Assembly: GCF_030409335.1 (NCBI RefSeq)
Contig: NZ_JAUFPN010000186.1
Coordinates: forward strand, 1 to 38,388
Direction of reading: 5' to 3'
Source: Paeniroseomonas aquatica
GTDB lineage: Bacteria > Pseudomonadota > Alphaproteobacteria > Acetobacterales > Acetobacteraceae
DNA length: 38,388 nucleotides
Each line of letters begins with the position of its first letter. The first letter of the stretch is position 1. The position numbers and the translations under genes were made by a program. This document shows, piece by piece, positions 14,983 through 22,986 of this stretch. Below the pieces are notes generated by a model, which was given only the letters and a program-made list of their open reading frames with translations, did not search any database and was not told the DNA's origin.

Positions 14983-16200
14983 TCAGACGATGGCACCCTC
15001 CACCAGCGGCCCGAAGCGCTCGTAGAGCCGCCCGGTCCAGCGCTGCAATTGCATCTGCCGGATCGGGCGGTAGTTGGTCGGGCTGGAGTTCAGCCGGATG
15101 CCCGGCAGCATGGTCGGCAGCTCCACGTCCTGCAGGCTGGCGGCCTGGCGCATGATGTTCTCGCGGGAGAAGTCCTGGCCGCAGTGCTGCAGCACGTGGT
15201 GCATCAGCCGGGCGACGCTGTAGCCATAGACGTAATTGGCATCGGTCAGGTCGCCCTCCGGCATATAGCGGACCATGAAGCCGCGCCATTCCTTCATGCC
15301 GGGATCCTCCGCCCATTCCGGGTCGGTCGGGTCCTTCATGTAGGCGGCGGTGGTCAGGCCGATCGCCTTCTCCAGCCCGGCCGGCTGCAGCACCACCCCG
15401 ACCGAATTGGCGCCGTAGTGGATGCAGGTGGTCGGCCGCCACTGGATGTCGTGCAGCTTGCGGATGGCCTGGGAGCCGAACTTGGCCGTCACCGCCAGCA
15501 CCAGCGCATCCGCCCCGGTCGCCTGCAGCCCGATGAGCTGGGAATCGATGGTCGGGTCGGTGCTCTCGTAGGTGGCGAGCTTCACCACCTGGTCGAACCG
15601 CTCCCCCAGCACGTCCCGCACGCCATTGACGTAGTCGCGGCCGAAGTCGTCGTTCTGGTAGAGGATGGCGATGCGCGCGGCGCGGTTCACCTCGAGCATG
15701 TAGCGGGCATAGATCTGCGCCTCGATCCGGTAGCTCGGCGGGAAGCCGATGGTCCAGGGATACTCCCGGTAGTTGCTCCACTTGTCGGCGCCGGTGGAGG
15801 GAAAGAGGTTCGGCACCTTGCGCTGGTTGGTGTAGCGCAGGATGGCGCTGTTGGTCGGCGTGCCGAGGTTGCTGACCAGGCAGGCGACCTGGTCCTGCTC
15901 GACCAGCCGGCGCACCTGCTCGACCGTCTTCGGCGGGCTATAGGCGTCGTCGTAGCTGAGGAATTTGATCCGGCGGCCGCCGACGCCGCCGGCGTCGTTC
16001 ACCATGCGGACATAGGCGTCGATGCTCTTGCCCTGGACCCCGAGCGAGGAGACCGGGCCGCTGTAGGACATGGTGTTGCCGATGCGGATCTCGGTCGCGG
16101 TGACGCCGGGCGTCTGGGCGAGGGCAAGCCCCGGCGTGGCGAGGCCGGAGGCGGAGGCAAGGCCGATGGCGCTCCCGAGGAGGCTGCGGCGGCTGGACAT
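14983..16200 (-). CDS. Branched-chain-amino-acid-type ABC substrate-binding protein
   Basis: 405 residues of the type I periplasmic binding family (Peripla_BP_6, LivJ-like). A signal with a twin-arginine-like start (MSSRRSLLGSAIGLASASGL, cut near ALAQ) precedes TEIRIGNTMSYSGPVSSLGV, the usual first strand. The two lobes follow, with FLSYDDAYSPPKTVEQVRRL, AILYQNDDFGRDYVNG and TDANYVYGYSVARLM. These proteins deliver amino acids, amides, urea or aromatic acids to Liv-type ABC transporters. No permease or ATPase genes are present here, so it is an orphan receptor in this window. The ligand cannot be told. Confidence 0.9.
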   Translation of the reverse strand: MSSRRSLLGSAIGLASASGLATPGLALAQTPGVTATEIRIGNTMSYSGPVSSLGVQGKSIDAYVRMVNDAGGVGGRRIKFLSYDDAYSPPKTVEQVRRLVEQDQVACLVSNLGTPTNSAILRYTNQRKVPNLFPSTGADKWSNYREYPWTIGFPPSYRIEAQIYARYMLEVNRAARIAILYQNDDFGRDYVNGVRDVLGERFDQVVKLATYESTDPTIDSQLIGLQATGADALVLAVTAKFGSQAIRKLHDIQWRPTTCIHYGANSVGVVLQPAGLEKAIGLTTAAYMKDPTDPEWAEDPGMKEWRGFMVRYMPEGDLTDANYVYGYSVARLMHHVLQHCGQDFSRENIMRQAASLQDVELPTMLPGIRLNSSPTNYRPIRQMQLQRWTGRLYERFGPLVEGAIV

Positions 16201-16365
16201 GGCGTTCTCCCTGTTGTCCCGATTGGGCGCGGCACCGCCACGCCAATCGGCAGCCTAACAGGGTCATCGGGCCGGCTGCGGCGGAATCCGCAGCGGCCGG
16301 TGCCGCAACTTCGCAGTCCGGCTCAGCATCCCTCCGCCGCCCGCCGCGACCCTTCGCGGCGCCGG

Positions 16366-16602
16366 CTAGTGCGACGGCTGCTGCGGCTGTTGCTGCTGCC
16401 GGGCGGCGGCACGGTCGGCATTGCCCCGCTCATGCGAGCCGACGGCGCAACCGGCCGCGGCCCCGGCGACGGCATGGCCGCTGCCGGCCATGTGGCCACT
16501 GGCCGCGCCCAGGGCGGCACCCTTGAGGCAGGAGGGCTTCGCCATGGCCGGCGCGGCGGAGACCAGGGCAAGGAAGGCGGCGGCGGCAATCCAGCGTGTC
16601 AT
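16366..16602 (-). CDS. Small exported glycine-zipper protein
   Basis: 78 residues. MTRWIAAAAFLALVSAAPAMA is a clear signal peptide cut before KPSCLKG. The mature part has small-residue spacing (GAALGAASGHMAGSGHAVAGAAAGCAVGSH) characteristic of glycine-zipper membrane segments in envelope proteins, then a polar tail with a Gln run (QQQQ) ending PSH. Two Cys (SCLKG, GCAVG) may pair in the periplasm. No enzymatic role is expected; likely an outer-membrane or periplasmic stress-type protein. The AGGAGAA site just upstream of the ATG at 16602 supports the start. Confidence 0.7.
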   Translation of the reverse strand: MTRWIAAAAFLALVSAAPAMAKPSCLKGAALGAASGHMAGSGHAVAGAAAGCAVGSHERGNADRAAARQQQQPQQPSH

Positions 16603-16688
16603 CGGTCGGTTCTCCTTGGGTCGGAAAAGCGACCGGCCCGACGCCGGGTTGCGGTCATTGCGCATCCTTCATGCCGCGTGCAGGACCA

Positions 16689-17951
16689 TCACCCGCGCTG
16701 CTCGAAATCCACCGGCTCATCCACCGGCAGGCCGAGCAGCAGCCGCCGCAGGCAGTCGAGCCCCATCTCCGTCGCCCCCTGCCGCACCCAGTCGCGGCCG
16801 TTGGTCAGCCGCGCCCGCCGCGTCACCACATGGCCCTCGGTCGCCAGGCCGATGCAGACCACCGCGCCCCACTCCCGGGCATCCGGCCCGGCATCCGGCG
16901 CCACCAGCACCGCCAGCGCATGGCTCGCGCCGCTGCCGGCGCGCAGCGCCCGGGCGATGATCGCCGCCGCCTCCGGCGTCACCGCCTCCGGCGCCGGGAT
17001 GCCGACCGCGGCACACAGCCGCTCCAGGGTCGGCGCCACCACCGCGCTGGCGAACAGCCCCTCGGCCAGCGGCGAGCGGGCAAGCCGGGAGGCGATGGCG
17101 CCGCTGGTGAACATCTCCGCCACCGCCAGCATGCCGCCGCCGGCCTGCAAGGCCCCGAGGATCACGCTCTCCAGCGAGGCGTCATCCTCGGCGAGCACGA
17201 AATTGCCGAGCCGCCGGCGCACCTCCGCCTCGATCGGCGCCAGCGCCGCCTCGAGCGTCGCCATGTCGGCCGCCCGCACCGCCAGCTTGGTCTCGAGCTG
17301 CGGGTAGTGCGACTGGAAGCCGAGCTTCACCGGCCCGTCCTCGAGGCCCGGGATGTCGCTCAGCATCTGGTCGGCCCGGCTCTCGCCGATGCCGAAGGTA
17401 TGGAAGCGCTTCAGCCGGGTCACGCCGGGCAGCCCGCCGAGCGCCAGCAGCCGCGGCAGCAATTGCTCCTCCAGCATCCGCTTCAGCTCCCGCGGCACGC
17501 CGGGGGTGAAGAAGAAGCGGGCGCGGCCGATGGTGACGGCGAAGCCGCAGGCGGTGCCGATCGGGTTGTCGATGAACTCGGCGCCCTCCGGCAGCATCGC
17601 CTGCTTGCGGTTGTTCGGCGGCATGACCCGGCCGCGCCGGGCGTAGAAGGCCTCGACCCGCGCCAGCCACTCCTCATGCAGCACCAGCGGCACCCCCGCC
17701 GCCTCCGCCGCCATCTCCTGCGACAGGTCATCGACCGTCGGGCCGAGCCCGCCGTTGACGATCACCGCATCCGCCCGCTTCGCCGCCTCGGCGAAGGCCG
17801 CGCTGAGGCTCGCCCGGTCGTCGCCGACGATGGTGCCCCAATGGATGTCGAGCCCGAGCTCGACCAGCCGCCGGGCGATGTGGCTGTAGTTGGTATTGAT
17901 GGTCTTGCCGGTGAGGATCTCGTCGCCGGTGCAGAGGATCTCGATGCGCAT
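16689..17951 (-). CDS. CinA-like protein with degenerate amidase domain
   Basis: 420 residues with the two CinA domains. The N-terminal MoCF/COG1058 domain (about 1-170) is well kept: RIEILCTGDEILTGKTINTN, VNGGLGPTVDDLSQE and FFFTPGVPRELKRMLEE. The C-terminal PncC-type nicotinamide-nucleotide amidase domain (about 265-415) is not: the AESCTGG signature reads AEMFTSG, the Tyr/Lys segment is AVVAPTLERL, and the SGIAGP segment is VLVAPDAGP. CinA normally hydrolyses ADP-ribose derivatives and deamidates NMN; here the amidase function is probably lost. It is 12 bp downstream of an LLM oxidoreductase on the same strand. The clear start is ATG at 17951. Confidence 0.87.
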   Translation of the reverse strand: MRIEILCTGDEILTGKTINTNYSHIARRLVELGLDIHWGTIVGDDRASLSAAFAEAAKRADAVIVNGGLGPTVDDLSQEMAAEAAGVPLVLHEEWLARVEAFYARRGRVMPPNNRKQAMLPEGAEFIDNPIGTACGFAVTIGRARFFFTPGVPRELKRMLEEQLLPRLLALGGLPGVTRLKRFHTFGIGESRADQMLSDIPGLEDGPVKLGFQSHYPQLETKLAVRAADMATLEAALAPIEAEVRRRLGNFVLAEDDASLESVILGALQAGGGMLAVAEMFTSGAIASRLARSPLAEGLFASAVVAPTLERLCAAVGIPAPEAVTPEAAAIIARALRAGSGASHALAVLVAPDAGPDAREWGAVVCIGLATEGHVVTRRARLTNGRDWVRQGATEMGLDCLRRLLLGLPVDEPVDFEQRG

Positions 17952-17963
17952 CAGGGGTTCCGT

Positions 17964-18890
17964 TCAGGCGTTGAGGCCGGCCAGCAATTCCAGGTGGCGG
18001 TCATGCGCGCCGGCGAAGCGCAGCACCAGGTGGCCGACGCCGGCGGCGGCATACTCGGCGATGAGCTCGCGCGCCCCGGCGAGCCCGCCGGCGTAGCAGC
18101 GCTGGCGCTTCCGCATCACGTCGGGCCGCTGGCCGTAGTAGCCAGCCATGAAGGCATCGATCCGCGCCTCGGCCCGGGCCGTATTCTCATCGATCGCGAG
18201 CGTCAGGTAGACCGCGCCGGTCAGGTCGGCGGGGTCGCGCCCGGCCTCCCGCGCCACCGCCTGCATCGCGCCGAAGGTCTCGGCGAAGGCGGCGGGGTCG
18301 TGGCCATTGGGGAACCAGCCGTCGAAATGCCGGCCCACCCGCTCGATGGTCGCCGGCGCCGCGCCGGCCAGCCAGATCGGCGGCCCGCCCGGCCGGTGCG
18401 GCACCGGGCCCAGCACCGCGCCCTGCAGGATCCAGCGCCCGTCCCAGTCCACCGGCGCGCCGCCCCAGAGCGCCCGGCACAGCCGCAGCCCTTCCAGCAT
18501 GCGACCCACCCGCTTCTCCCAGGGCACGCCGCAGGCCGCGAATTCCGCGCGGATATTCGCCACGTCGCTGGCGATGCCGACGCCCAGGATGACGCGGCCT
18601 TCGGCAATCTGGTCGAGCGTCGCCACCTGATGCGCCAGCAGCACCGGGTTGCGCAGCGCCGGCAGCAGCACCGCGGTGCCGAGCTGCACCCGCCGCGTCC
18701 GCCCGGCGACGGCGGCGAGCAGGGTCAGCGGGTCATGCCGCGGCCGCGCCAGCACCGAATCCCCGACCCAGACGGAGGCATAGCCCAGCGCCTCGGCCCG
18801 CTCCGCCAGCGCCAGCAGCGGCGCGGCCTCCGGCCGGCCCTCCATCACCTGCTCGCGCGTGGGCAGCAGGTAGCCGATGCGTGGCGTCAT
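17964..18890 (-). CDS. LLM-class (F420/FMN) flavin oxidoreductase
   Basis: 308 residues of the luciferase-like monooxygenase family (TIM barrel). Motifs: RIGYLLPTREQ at the first strand, ALGYASVWVGDSV, RRVQLGTAVLLPALRNPVLLAHQ, EGRVILGVGIAS and PPIWLAGAAPATIERVG. Members use reduced FMN or F420 to oxidise or dehydrogenate diverse substrates. Glycine-rich GVGIAS is the flavin-phosphate region. It begins with ATG at 18890 and is followed at 12 bp by the CinA-like gene, while the GMC operon diverges upstream across 108 bp. The substrate and the flavin type cannot be assigned. Confidence 0.87.
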   Translation of the reverse strand: MTPRIGYLLPTREQVMEGRPEAAPLLALAERAEALGYASVWVGDSVLARPRHDPLTLLAAVAGRTRRVQLGTAVLLPALRNPVLLAHQVATLDQIAEGRVILGVGIASDVANIRAEFAACGVPWEKRVGRMLEGLRLCRALWGGAPVDWDGRWILQGAVLGPVPHRPGGPPIWLAGAAPATIERVGRHFDGWFPNGHDPAAFAETFGAMQAVAREAGRDPADLTGAVYLTLAIDENTARAEARIDAFMAGYYGQRPDVMRKRQRCYAGGLAGARELIAEYAAAGVGHLVLRFAGAHDRHLELLAGLNA

Positions 18891-18998
18891 GCGCGCCCTC
18901 CCCTTCGATGGGCGCCAGGGTGGGCGCATTCGCGCGGATCCGGCAAGCCGGCCTAGCATGGCGCTTGCATCGCCCCCCCCACCCTTACGGAGCTTCGG

Positions 18999-19058
18999 AT
19001 GCAGTTGCGCACCCTGATCCCCTCGGCCATCCCGCCGTTCCAGGCGGTGGAGACGTAG
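18999..19058 (+). CDS. 19-residue ORF at the head of the GMC operon
   Basis: An ATG with an ACGGAG site 7 nt upstream opens a short frame, MQLRTLIPSAIPPFQAVET, ending in TAG only 4 bp before the GMC oxidoreductase ATG. Third codon positions are G or C in every codon except none that look biased otherwise, and the stop and next start lie in the spacing used for translational coupling. It is not like PqqA (no conserved Glu/Tyr pair) and has no Cys. It may be a leader peptide, a coupling ORF or a small protein; it may also be chance. Confidence 0.4.
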   Translation: MQLRTLIPSAIPPFQAVET

Positions 19059-19062
19059 CGGC

Positions 19063-20619
19063 ATGCATGACGTGATCGTGGTGGGCGCCGGCTCGGCCGG
19101 CGCCGCCCTGGCGGCGAGGCTCTCCGCCGACCCGCAGCGCCGGGTGCTGCTGCTGGAAGCCGGGCGGGACTGGCGCGCCGCCGAGGCCCCCCAGGCCATG
19201 CTCAGCGCCAACCCCATCCCGATGATCCACGACCCCGGGCTGCAGGCGGAGTGGCACTGGCCCAGGCTGGTCTCCCGCCGCACCGCGGTGCAGCAGCCGA
19301 AGTTCTACTGGCGCGGCAAGGCGCTCGGCGGCAGCTCGGTGGTGAATGCGCAGATCGCCATCCGCGGCGTCATGGCCGCCTTCGACGCCTGGGCCGAGGC
19401 CGGCTGCGAGGGCTGGTCCGGCCGCGACGTGCTGCCCCTGTTCGATGCCATCGAGTGCGACCCCGCCGAGGGCCATGGCAGGTCCGGCCCGCTGCCGGTC
19501 TACCGCGCCCCGGAAGCCAGCTGGGGCCCGGTCGACCTCGGCCTGAAGGCCGCGGCGCTGGCCGCCGGCTACCCCTGGAACGCCGACCTCAACGCGCCGA
19601 CCGGCGAGGGCGTCTCCTGCTACCCCATCAACAGCCGCGACGGCCGCCGCGTCTCGACCAACGAGGCCTTCCTGGAGCCCGCCCGCGGCCGCCCCAACCT
19701 CGAGATCCGCGGCGATGCGCTGGTCGATAGGGTGCTGATCGAGGCCGGCCGCGCCACCGGCGTCCGCGTCCACCTCAAGGGCCAGGGCTGGGTGGATCTT
19801 CCGGCGCGGGAGGTCGTGCTCTCGGCCGGCGCGGTGCATAGCCCGGCGATCCTGCTGCGCTCGGGCATCGGGGCCGGGGCGGCGTTGCAGGCGATGGGCA
19901 TCGATGTGGTGCACAACCTGCCCGAGGTCGGCCGCAACTTCATGGACCACCCGATCGTCCGCGCCAGCCTCGACCTGAAGCCGGACTTCGCCGCCACCGA
20001 CCCCGACCAGCGCCACACCAACTGCTGCGTCACCTACAGCAGTGGCCTCGGCGGCGGCGGGGTGCGGGACATGATCCTCATCGCCTTCAACCACCGCGGC
20101 CTGGCCCCGCCCGGCGCCCGGCCGCAGCCGCTCGGCGCCATCGGCGCCGCGGTCTACGAGGCCTTCTCGCGCGGGACCGTCACCCTCGCCTCGGCGGCGC
20201 CGGAGCAGGACCCGATCGTCGAGGAGAACATGCTCTCCGACCCCCGCGACCTGCTGCGGATGCGGGATGCGGTGGCGCGGCTGGCGACACTCGCCGCGCA
20301 GCCGGCGCTGGCCCGCATCGCCTCCCGGATCACCTTCGGCGAAAGCGGGTTGAGCATGGCCGAGGCCGCCGCGCTGCCCGGCGATGCGCTCGACGCCCTG
20401 CTGCTGCAGGAGGCCGGCGACATCCAGCACGCCGCCGGCACCTGCAGGATGACCGCCTACGAGGAACCGCGCGGCGTGGTCGACCCCGATGCGCGGGTGA
20501 AGGGCATCGCCGGGCTGCGGGTGGCGGACGCCTCCATCATGCCGGCCGATTGCCGGGCCAATACCCACTTCACCTGCGTCATGATCGGCGAGGCGGTGGC
20601 GCGGAGAATGATGGCATGA
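19063..20619 (+). CDS. GMC-family FAD oxidoreductase (choline dehydrogenase-like)
   Basis: 518 residues of the glucose-methanol-choline family. IVVGAGSAGAALAARLSADP is the FAD-binding Rossmann motif, LLLEAGRDW the ribose-binding Glu. KALGGSSVVNAQIAIRG matches GMC signature 1, and LSAGAVHSPAILLRSGIG matches signature 2. Near the C-terminus HAAGTCRM holds the catalytic His, and ANTHFTCVMIGE is the second active-site segment (His replaces the common Asn/His pair partner). The enzyme should oxidise an alcohol to an aldehyde or lactone with electrons going to FAD. Its stop overlaps the next gene's start (ATGA), so it is co-translated with the first SDR. The alcohol substrate is unknown; choline is not implied because no betaine genes are present. 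Confidence 0.92.
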   Translation: MHDVIVVGAGSAGAALAARLSADPQRRVLLLEAGRDWRAAEAPQAMLSANPIPMIHDPGLQAEWHWPRLVSRRTAVQQPKFYWRGKALGGSSVVNAQIAIRGVMAAFDAWAEAGCEGWSGRDVLPLFDAIECDPAEGHGRSGPLPVYRAPEASWGPVDLGLKAAALAAGYPWNADLNAPTGEGVSCYPINSRDGRRVSTNEAFLEPARGRPNLEIRGDALVDRVLIEAGRATGVRVHLKGQGWVDLPAREVVLSAGAVHSPAILLRSGIGAGAALQAMGIDVVHNLPEVGRNFMDHPIVRASLDLKPDFAATDPDQRHTNCCVTYSSGLGGGGVRDMILIAFNHRGLAPPGARPQPLGAIGAAVYEAFSRGTVTLASAAPEQDPIVEENMLSDPRDLLRMRDAVARLATLAAQPALARIASRITFGESGLSMAEAAALPGDALDALLLQEAGDIQHAAGTCRMTAYEEPRGVVDPDARVKGIAGLRVADASIMPADCRANTHFTCVMIGEAVARRMMA

Positions 20620-21380
20620 GGGCGGACCGCTTCACCGGCCAGGTGGCGCTCGTCACCGGCGCCGGCTCCGGCCTCGGCCGCGCCACCGCCCTCGGCCTGG
20701 CCCGCGAGGGTGCGAAGCTGCTCCTCTTCGACCGCAGTGCCGAGGGGCTGGCCGAGACCGCCGCCCGCTGCCCCGGCGCCGTGACCGTCACCGGCGATGC
20801 CGCCAGCGCGACGGATGTCGCCGCGGCGGCGGCACGCGCGGCGGAACTCGGCCCGGTCACCCTGCTGGTCACCGCCGCCGGCATGCTGGGCCCGGCCAGG
20901 CCCCTGGCCGAGGTCGAGGAGGCCGAATGGGACCGGCTCTTCGCGGTCAATGTGAAGGGCACCTGGCTCGCGGTCCGCGCCGTGCTGCCGCGGATGCAGG
21001 CGGCCGGCGGCGGCGCCGTCGTCGCCTTCGCCTCCACCGCCGGGCTGGCGGGGTCCGCCACCCTGCCGGCCTATTCCGCCAGCAAGGGCGCGGTGGTCAT
21101 GCTGACCCGCAGCCTGGCGCTGTCCCATGCCGCCGAGGGCATCCGGGTGAACTGCGTCTGCCCCGGCTCGATCGAGACGCCGATGCTGGAGGCCACCTTC
21201 GCCGCCGCCGGCGACGCGGCCGCCCGCGCCGCCCGCGAGGCCGCCTTCCGCGCCCGCCACCCGATGCTGCGCTTCGGCCGCGCCGAGGAAGTCGCGGAGA
21301 CCGTGCTCTTCCTGCTCAGCCCCGCCGCCGGCTTCATCACCGGCGTCGCACTCCCCATCGATGGAGGCCGCCTTGCCTGA
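20616..21380 (+). CDS. SDR-family dehydrogenase (first of two)
   Basis: 254 residues of the classical short-chain dehydrogenase/reductase family. ALVTGAGSGLGRATALGLAR is the TGxxxGxG cofactor motif; LLFDRSAEG has Asp after strand 2, favouring NAD. The NNAG motif is VTAAGMLGP, a mild deviation. The active site is intact: STAGL (Ser), YSASK (Tyr, Lys), and NVKG (Asn). VCPGSIETPM and the C-terminal VALPIDGG are standard. It oxidises or reduces a hydroxyl/carbonyl group with NAD(P). ATG at 20616 overlaps the GMC TGA, and its own stop overlaps the second SDR start, so it is part of a translationally coupled operon. Confidence 0.9.
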   Translation: MRADRFTGQVALVTGAGSGLGRATALGLAREGAKLLLFDRSAEGLAETAARCPGAVTVTGDAASATDVAAAAARAAELGPVTLLVTAAGMLGPARPLAEVEEAEWDRLFAVNVKGTWLAVRAVLPRMQAAGGGAVVAFASTAGLAGSATLPAYSASKGAVVMLTRSLALSHAAEGIRVNCVCPGSIETPMLEATFAAAGDAAARAAREAAFRARHPMLRFGRAEEVAETVLFLLSPAAGFITGVALPIDGGRLA

Positions 21381-22137
21381 CCCGAACCGCTTCGCCGGAA
21401 AGGCCGCCATCGTCACCGGCGCGGCCCGCGGCATCGGCGCCGCCACCGCCGCCCGGCTGGCGGCCGATGGCGCCCGGGTGCTGCTGGCCGACCTGTCGCC
21501 CGCGGTGATGGCGACCGCGGCGGCGCTGGGCGCCACCGGCCTCACCCTCGACCTGAACGCCCGCGGCGCCGGGGAGGCGCTGGTCCAGGCCGCGCTGGAG
21601 GCCTTCGGGCGGCTCGACATCCTGGTGAACAACGCCGGCATCGGCGGCTCGAAGCCGCTGGCCGAATCGGACGACGAGCTGATCGACCGCTTCATCGACA
21701 CCAACCTGAAATCGGTGCTGCGGGTGACGCGGGCGGCGATCCCCTACCTGGCGCGGCCGGGCGGGCGGGTCATCAGCGTCTCCTCGACCTTCGGCATCGC
21801 CGGCTATCCCGGCACCACCGCCTATGCCGTGGCCAAGGCCGGCGTCGCCCAGATGACCCGGCAGATGGCCGGCGAGCTGGGGCCGGAGGGCATCCTGGTG
21901 AATGCGGTGGCGCCCGGCGTCATCGAGACGGCGATGACCGTGGGCCACCTCGGGAGCGAGTACTACCGGCGCGCGGTGCTGGAGCCGACGCCGCTGCGCC
22001 GCGCCGGCCAGCCGGAGGAAGTGGCTGCCGTCATCGCCTTCCTCGCCTCGGCGGATGCCGCCTATGTCTCGGGCCAGGTGATCGCGGTCGACGGCGGGTG
22101 GCTTGCGGCGCGGCATCCGCCGCGCGAGGCTGGCTGA
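21373..22137 (+). CDS. SDR-family dehydrogenase (second of two)
   Basis: About 254 residues, another classical SDR. AAIVTGAARGIGAATAARLA is the cofactor motif, VLLADLS gives Asp after strand 2 (NAD preference), DILVNNAGIGG is intact, and STFGIAGYPGTTAYAVAK holds Ser-Tyr-Lys. It resembles FabG-like catabolic dehydrogenases. The start is TTG at 21373 because GGAGG lies 5 nt before it and it overlaps the previous gene's stop; an ATG at 21361 would add four residues but has no ribosome site. Having two SDRs side by side with a GMC enzyme suggests successive oxidation of different hydroxyl groups of one compound. Confidence 0.9.
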   Translation: MPDPNRFAGKAAIVTGAARGIGAATAARLAADGARVLLADLSPAVMATAAALGATGLTLDLNARGAGEALVQAALEAFGRLDILVNNAGIGGSKPLAESDDELIDRFIDTNLKSVLRVTRAAIPYLARPGGRVISVSSTFGIAGYPGTTAYAVAKAGVAQMTRQMAGELGPEGILVNAVAPGVIETAMTVGHLGSEYYRRAVLEPTPLRRAGQPEEVAAVIAFLASADAAYVSGQVIAVDGGWLAARHPPREAG

Positions 22138-22151
22138 AAGGAGTGCCCCCG

Positions 22152-22982
22152 ATGATCGACATGCGAGTCAACTGGCCGAACAAGGCGCGGGTCGCGGTCA
22201 TGCTGACCTTCGACTTCGACGCCGAGACGCTGTGGCTGGCGCGCGACCCGGAGAATATCCGCCGCCCCGGCATCCTCAGCCAGGGCAGGTACGGCGCCAA
22301 GGTCGGCGTGCCGATGATCCTGCAGACGCTGCGCGAGGAAGGGGTGAAGGCCACCTTCTTCGTCGTCGGCTGGACCGCCGAGACCCACCAGGACCGCGCC
22401 GAGATGATCCTGCGCGAGGGCCACGAGATCGCCCACCACAGCTATTCCCACAGCTGGATCGACCCGTCCTTCCCCGACAAGGAGGTCGAGGAGATGGAGA
22501 AGGGCCTCGAGGCGCTGAAGCGCTGCCTCGGCGTGGTGCCCAAGGGCTACCGCTCGCCGGCCGGGGAGACCAGCGACAACCTCATCCGCCTGCTGCAGAA
22601 GCACGAGTTCCTGTACGACAGCTCGCTGCTCGACGACATCAACCCCTATCGCCACGTCATGCCCGACGGCAGCCGCGGCCCGGTCGAGCTGCCCTGGCAC
22701 TGGAGCCTGGACGACGCGGTCTATGCGCTGTTCAGCATCAAGGGCCCGCGGCCGATCTTCCCGAACAGCCACATCCGGCAGGTCTTCCAGGACGAGTTCC
22801 GCGAGATCTACCGCTGGGGCGGGCTCTACAACCTGGTGATGCATCCGCAGGTCAGCGGCCGGCCGAGCCGGATCATGCTGCTGCGGGAGATGATCCAGTG
22901 GATCAAGACCTTCCCGGACGTCTGGTTCGCCACCGGGACCGAGGTCGCCGAGGCCTGGGCCGCCGGCCATGAGAAGGGCTGA
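22152..22982 (+). CDS. Polysaccharide-deacetylase-fold hydrolase
   Basis: 276 residues of the NodB/polysaccharide deacetylase superfamily, resembling the cytosolic PuuE/HpPgdA branch, as no signal peptide is present. VAVMLTFDFDAETLW gives the catalytic and metal Asp (Asp21, Asp23), AHHSYSHSW the metal-binding His-x3-His (His96, His100), KGYRSPAGETSDN the RxPxG motif and LVMHPQ the final His. Such enzymes hydrolyse N-acetyl groups or, in the PuuE-type, amide or cyclic amide bonds (allantoin, imides). ATG at 22152 has AAAGGAG 7-8 nt upstream. In the operon of GMC, SDRs and a binding protein it is more likely to act on a small amide than on cell-wall glycan. That is an inference from context. 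Confidence 0.86.
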   Translation: MIDMRVNWPNKARVAVMLTFDFDAETLWLARDPENIRRPGILSQGRYGAKVGVPMILQTLREEGVKATFFVVGWTAETHQDRAEMILREGHEIAHHSYSHSWIDPSFPDKEVEEMEKGLEALKRCLGVVPKGYRSPAGETSDNLIRLLQKHEFLYDSSLLDDINPYRHVMPDGSRGPVELPWHWSLDDAVYALFSIKGPRPIFPNSHIRQVFQDEFREIYRWGGLYNLVMHPQVSGRPSRIMLLREMIQWIKTFPDVWFATGTEVAEAWAAGHEKG

Positions 22983-22986
22983 GACC

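Noticed and set aside
18972-18980. Run of C residues upstream of the 19-codon ORF as a phase-variable tract
   Set aside because: Only eight C and outside any coding frame; too short to claim slippage without strain comparison.
18999-19058. 19-residue ORF as a PqqA-type cofactor precursor
   Set aside because: No conserved Glu-Tyr pair, and no radical-SAM or PqqB-E type genes in the window.
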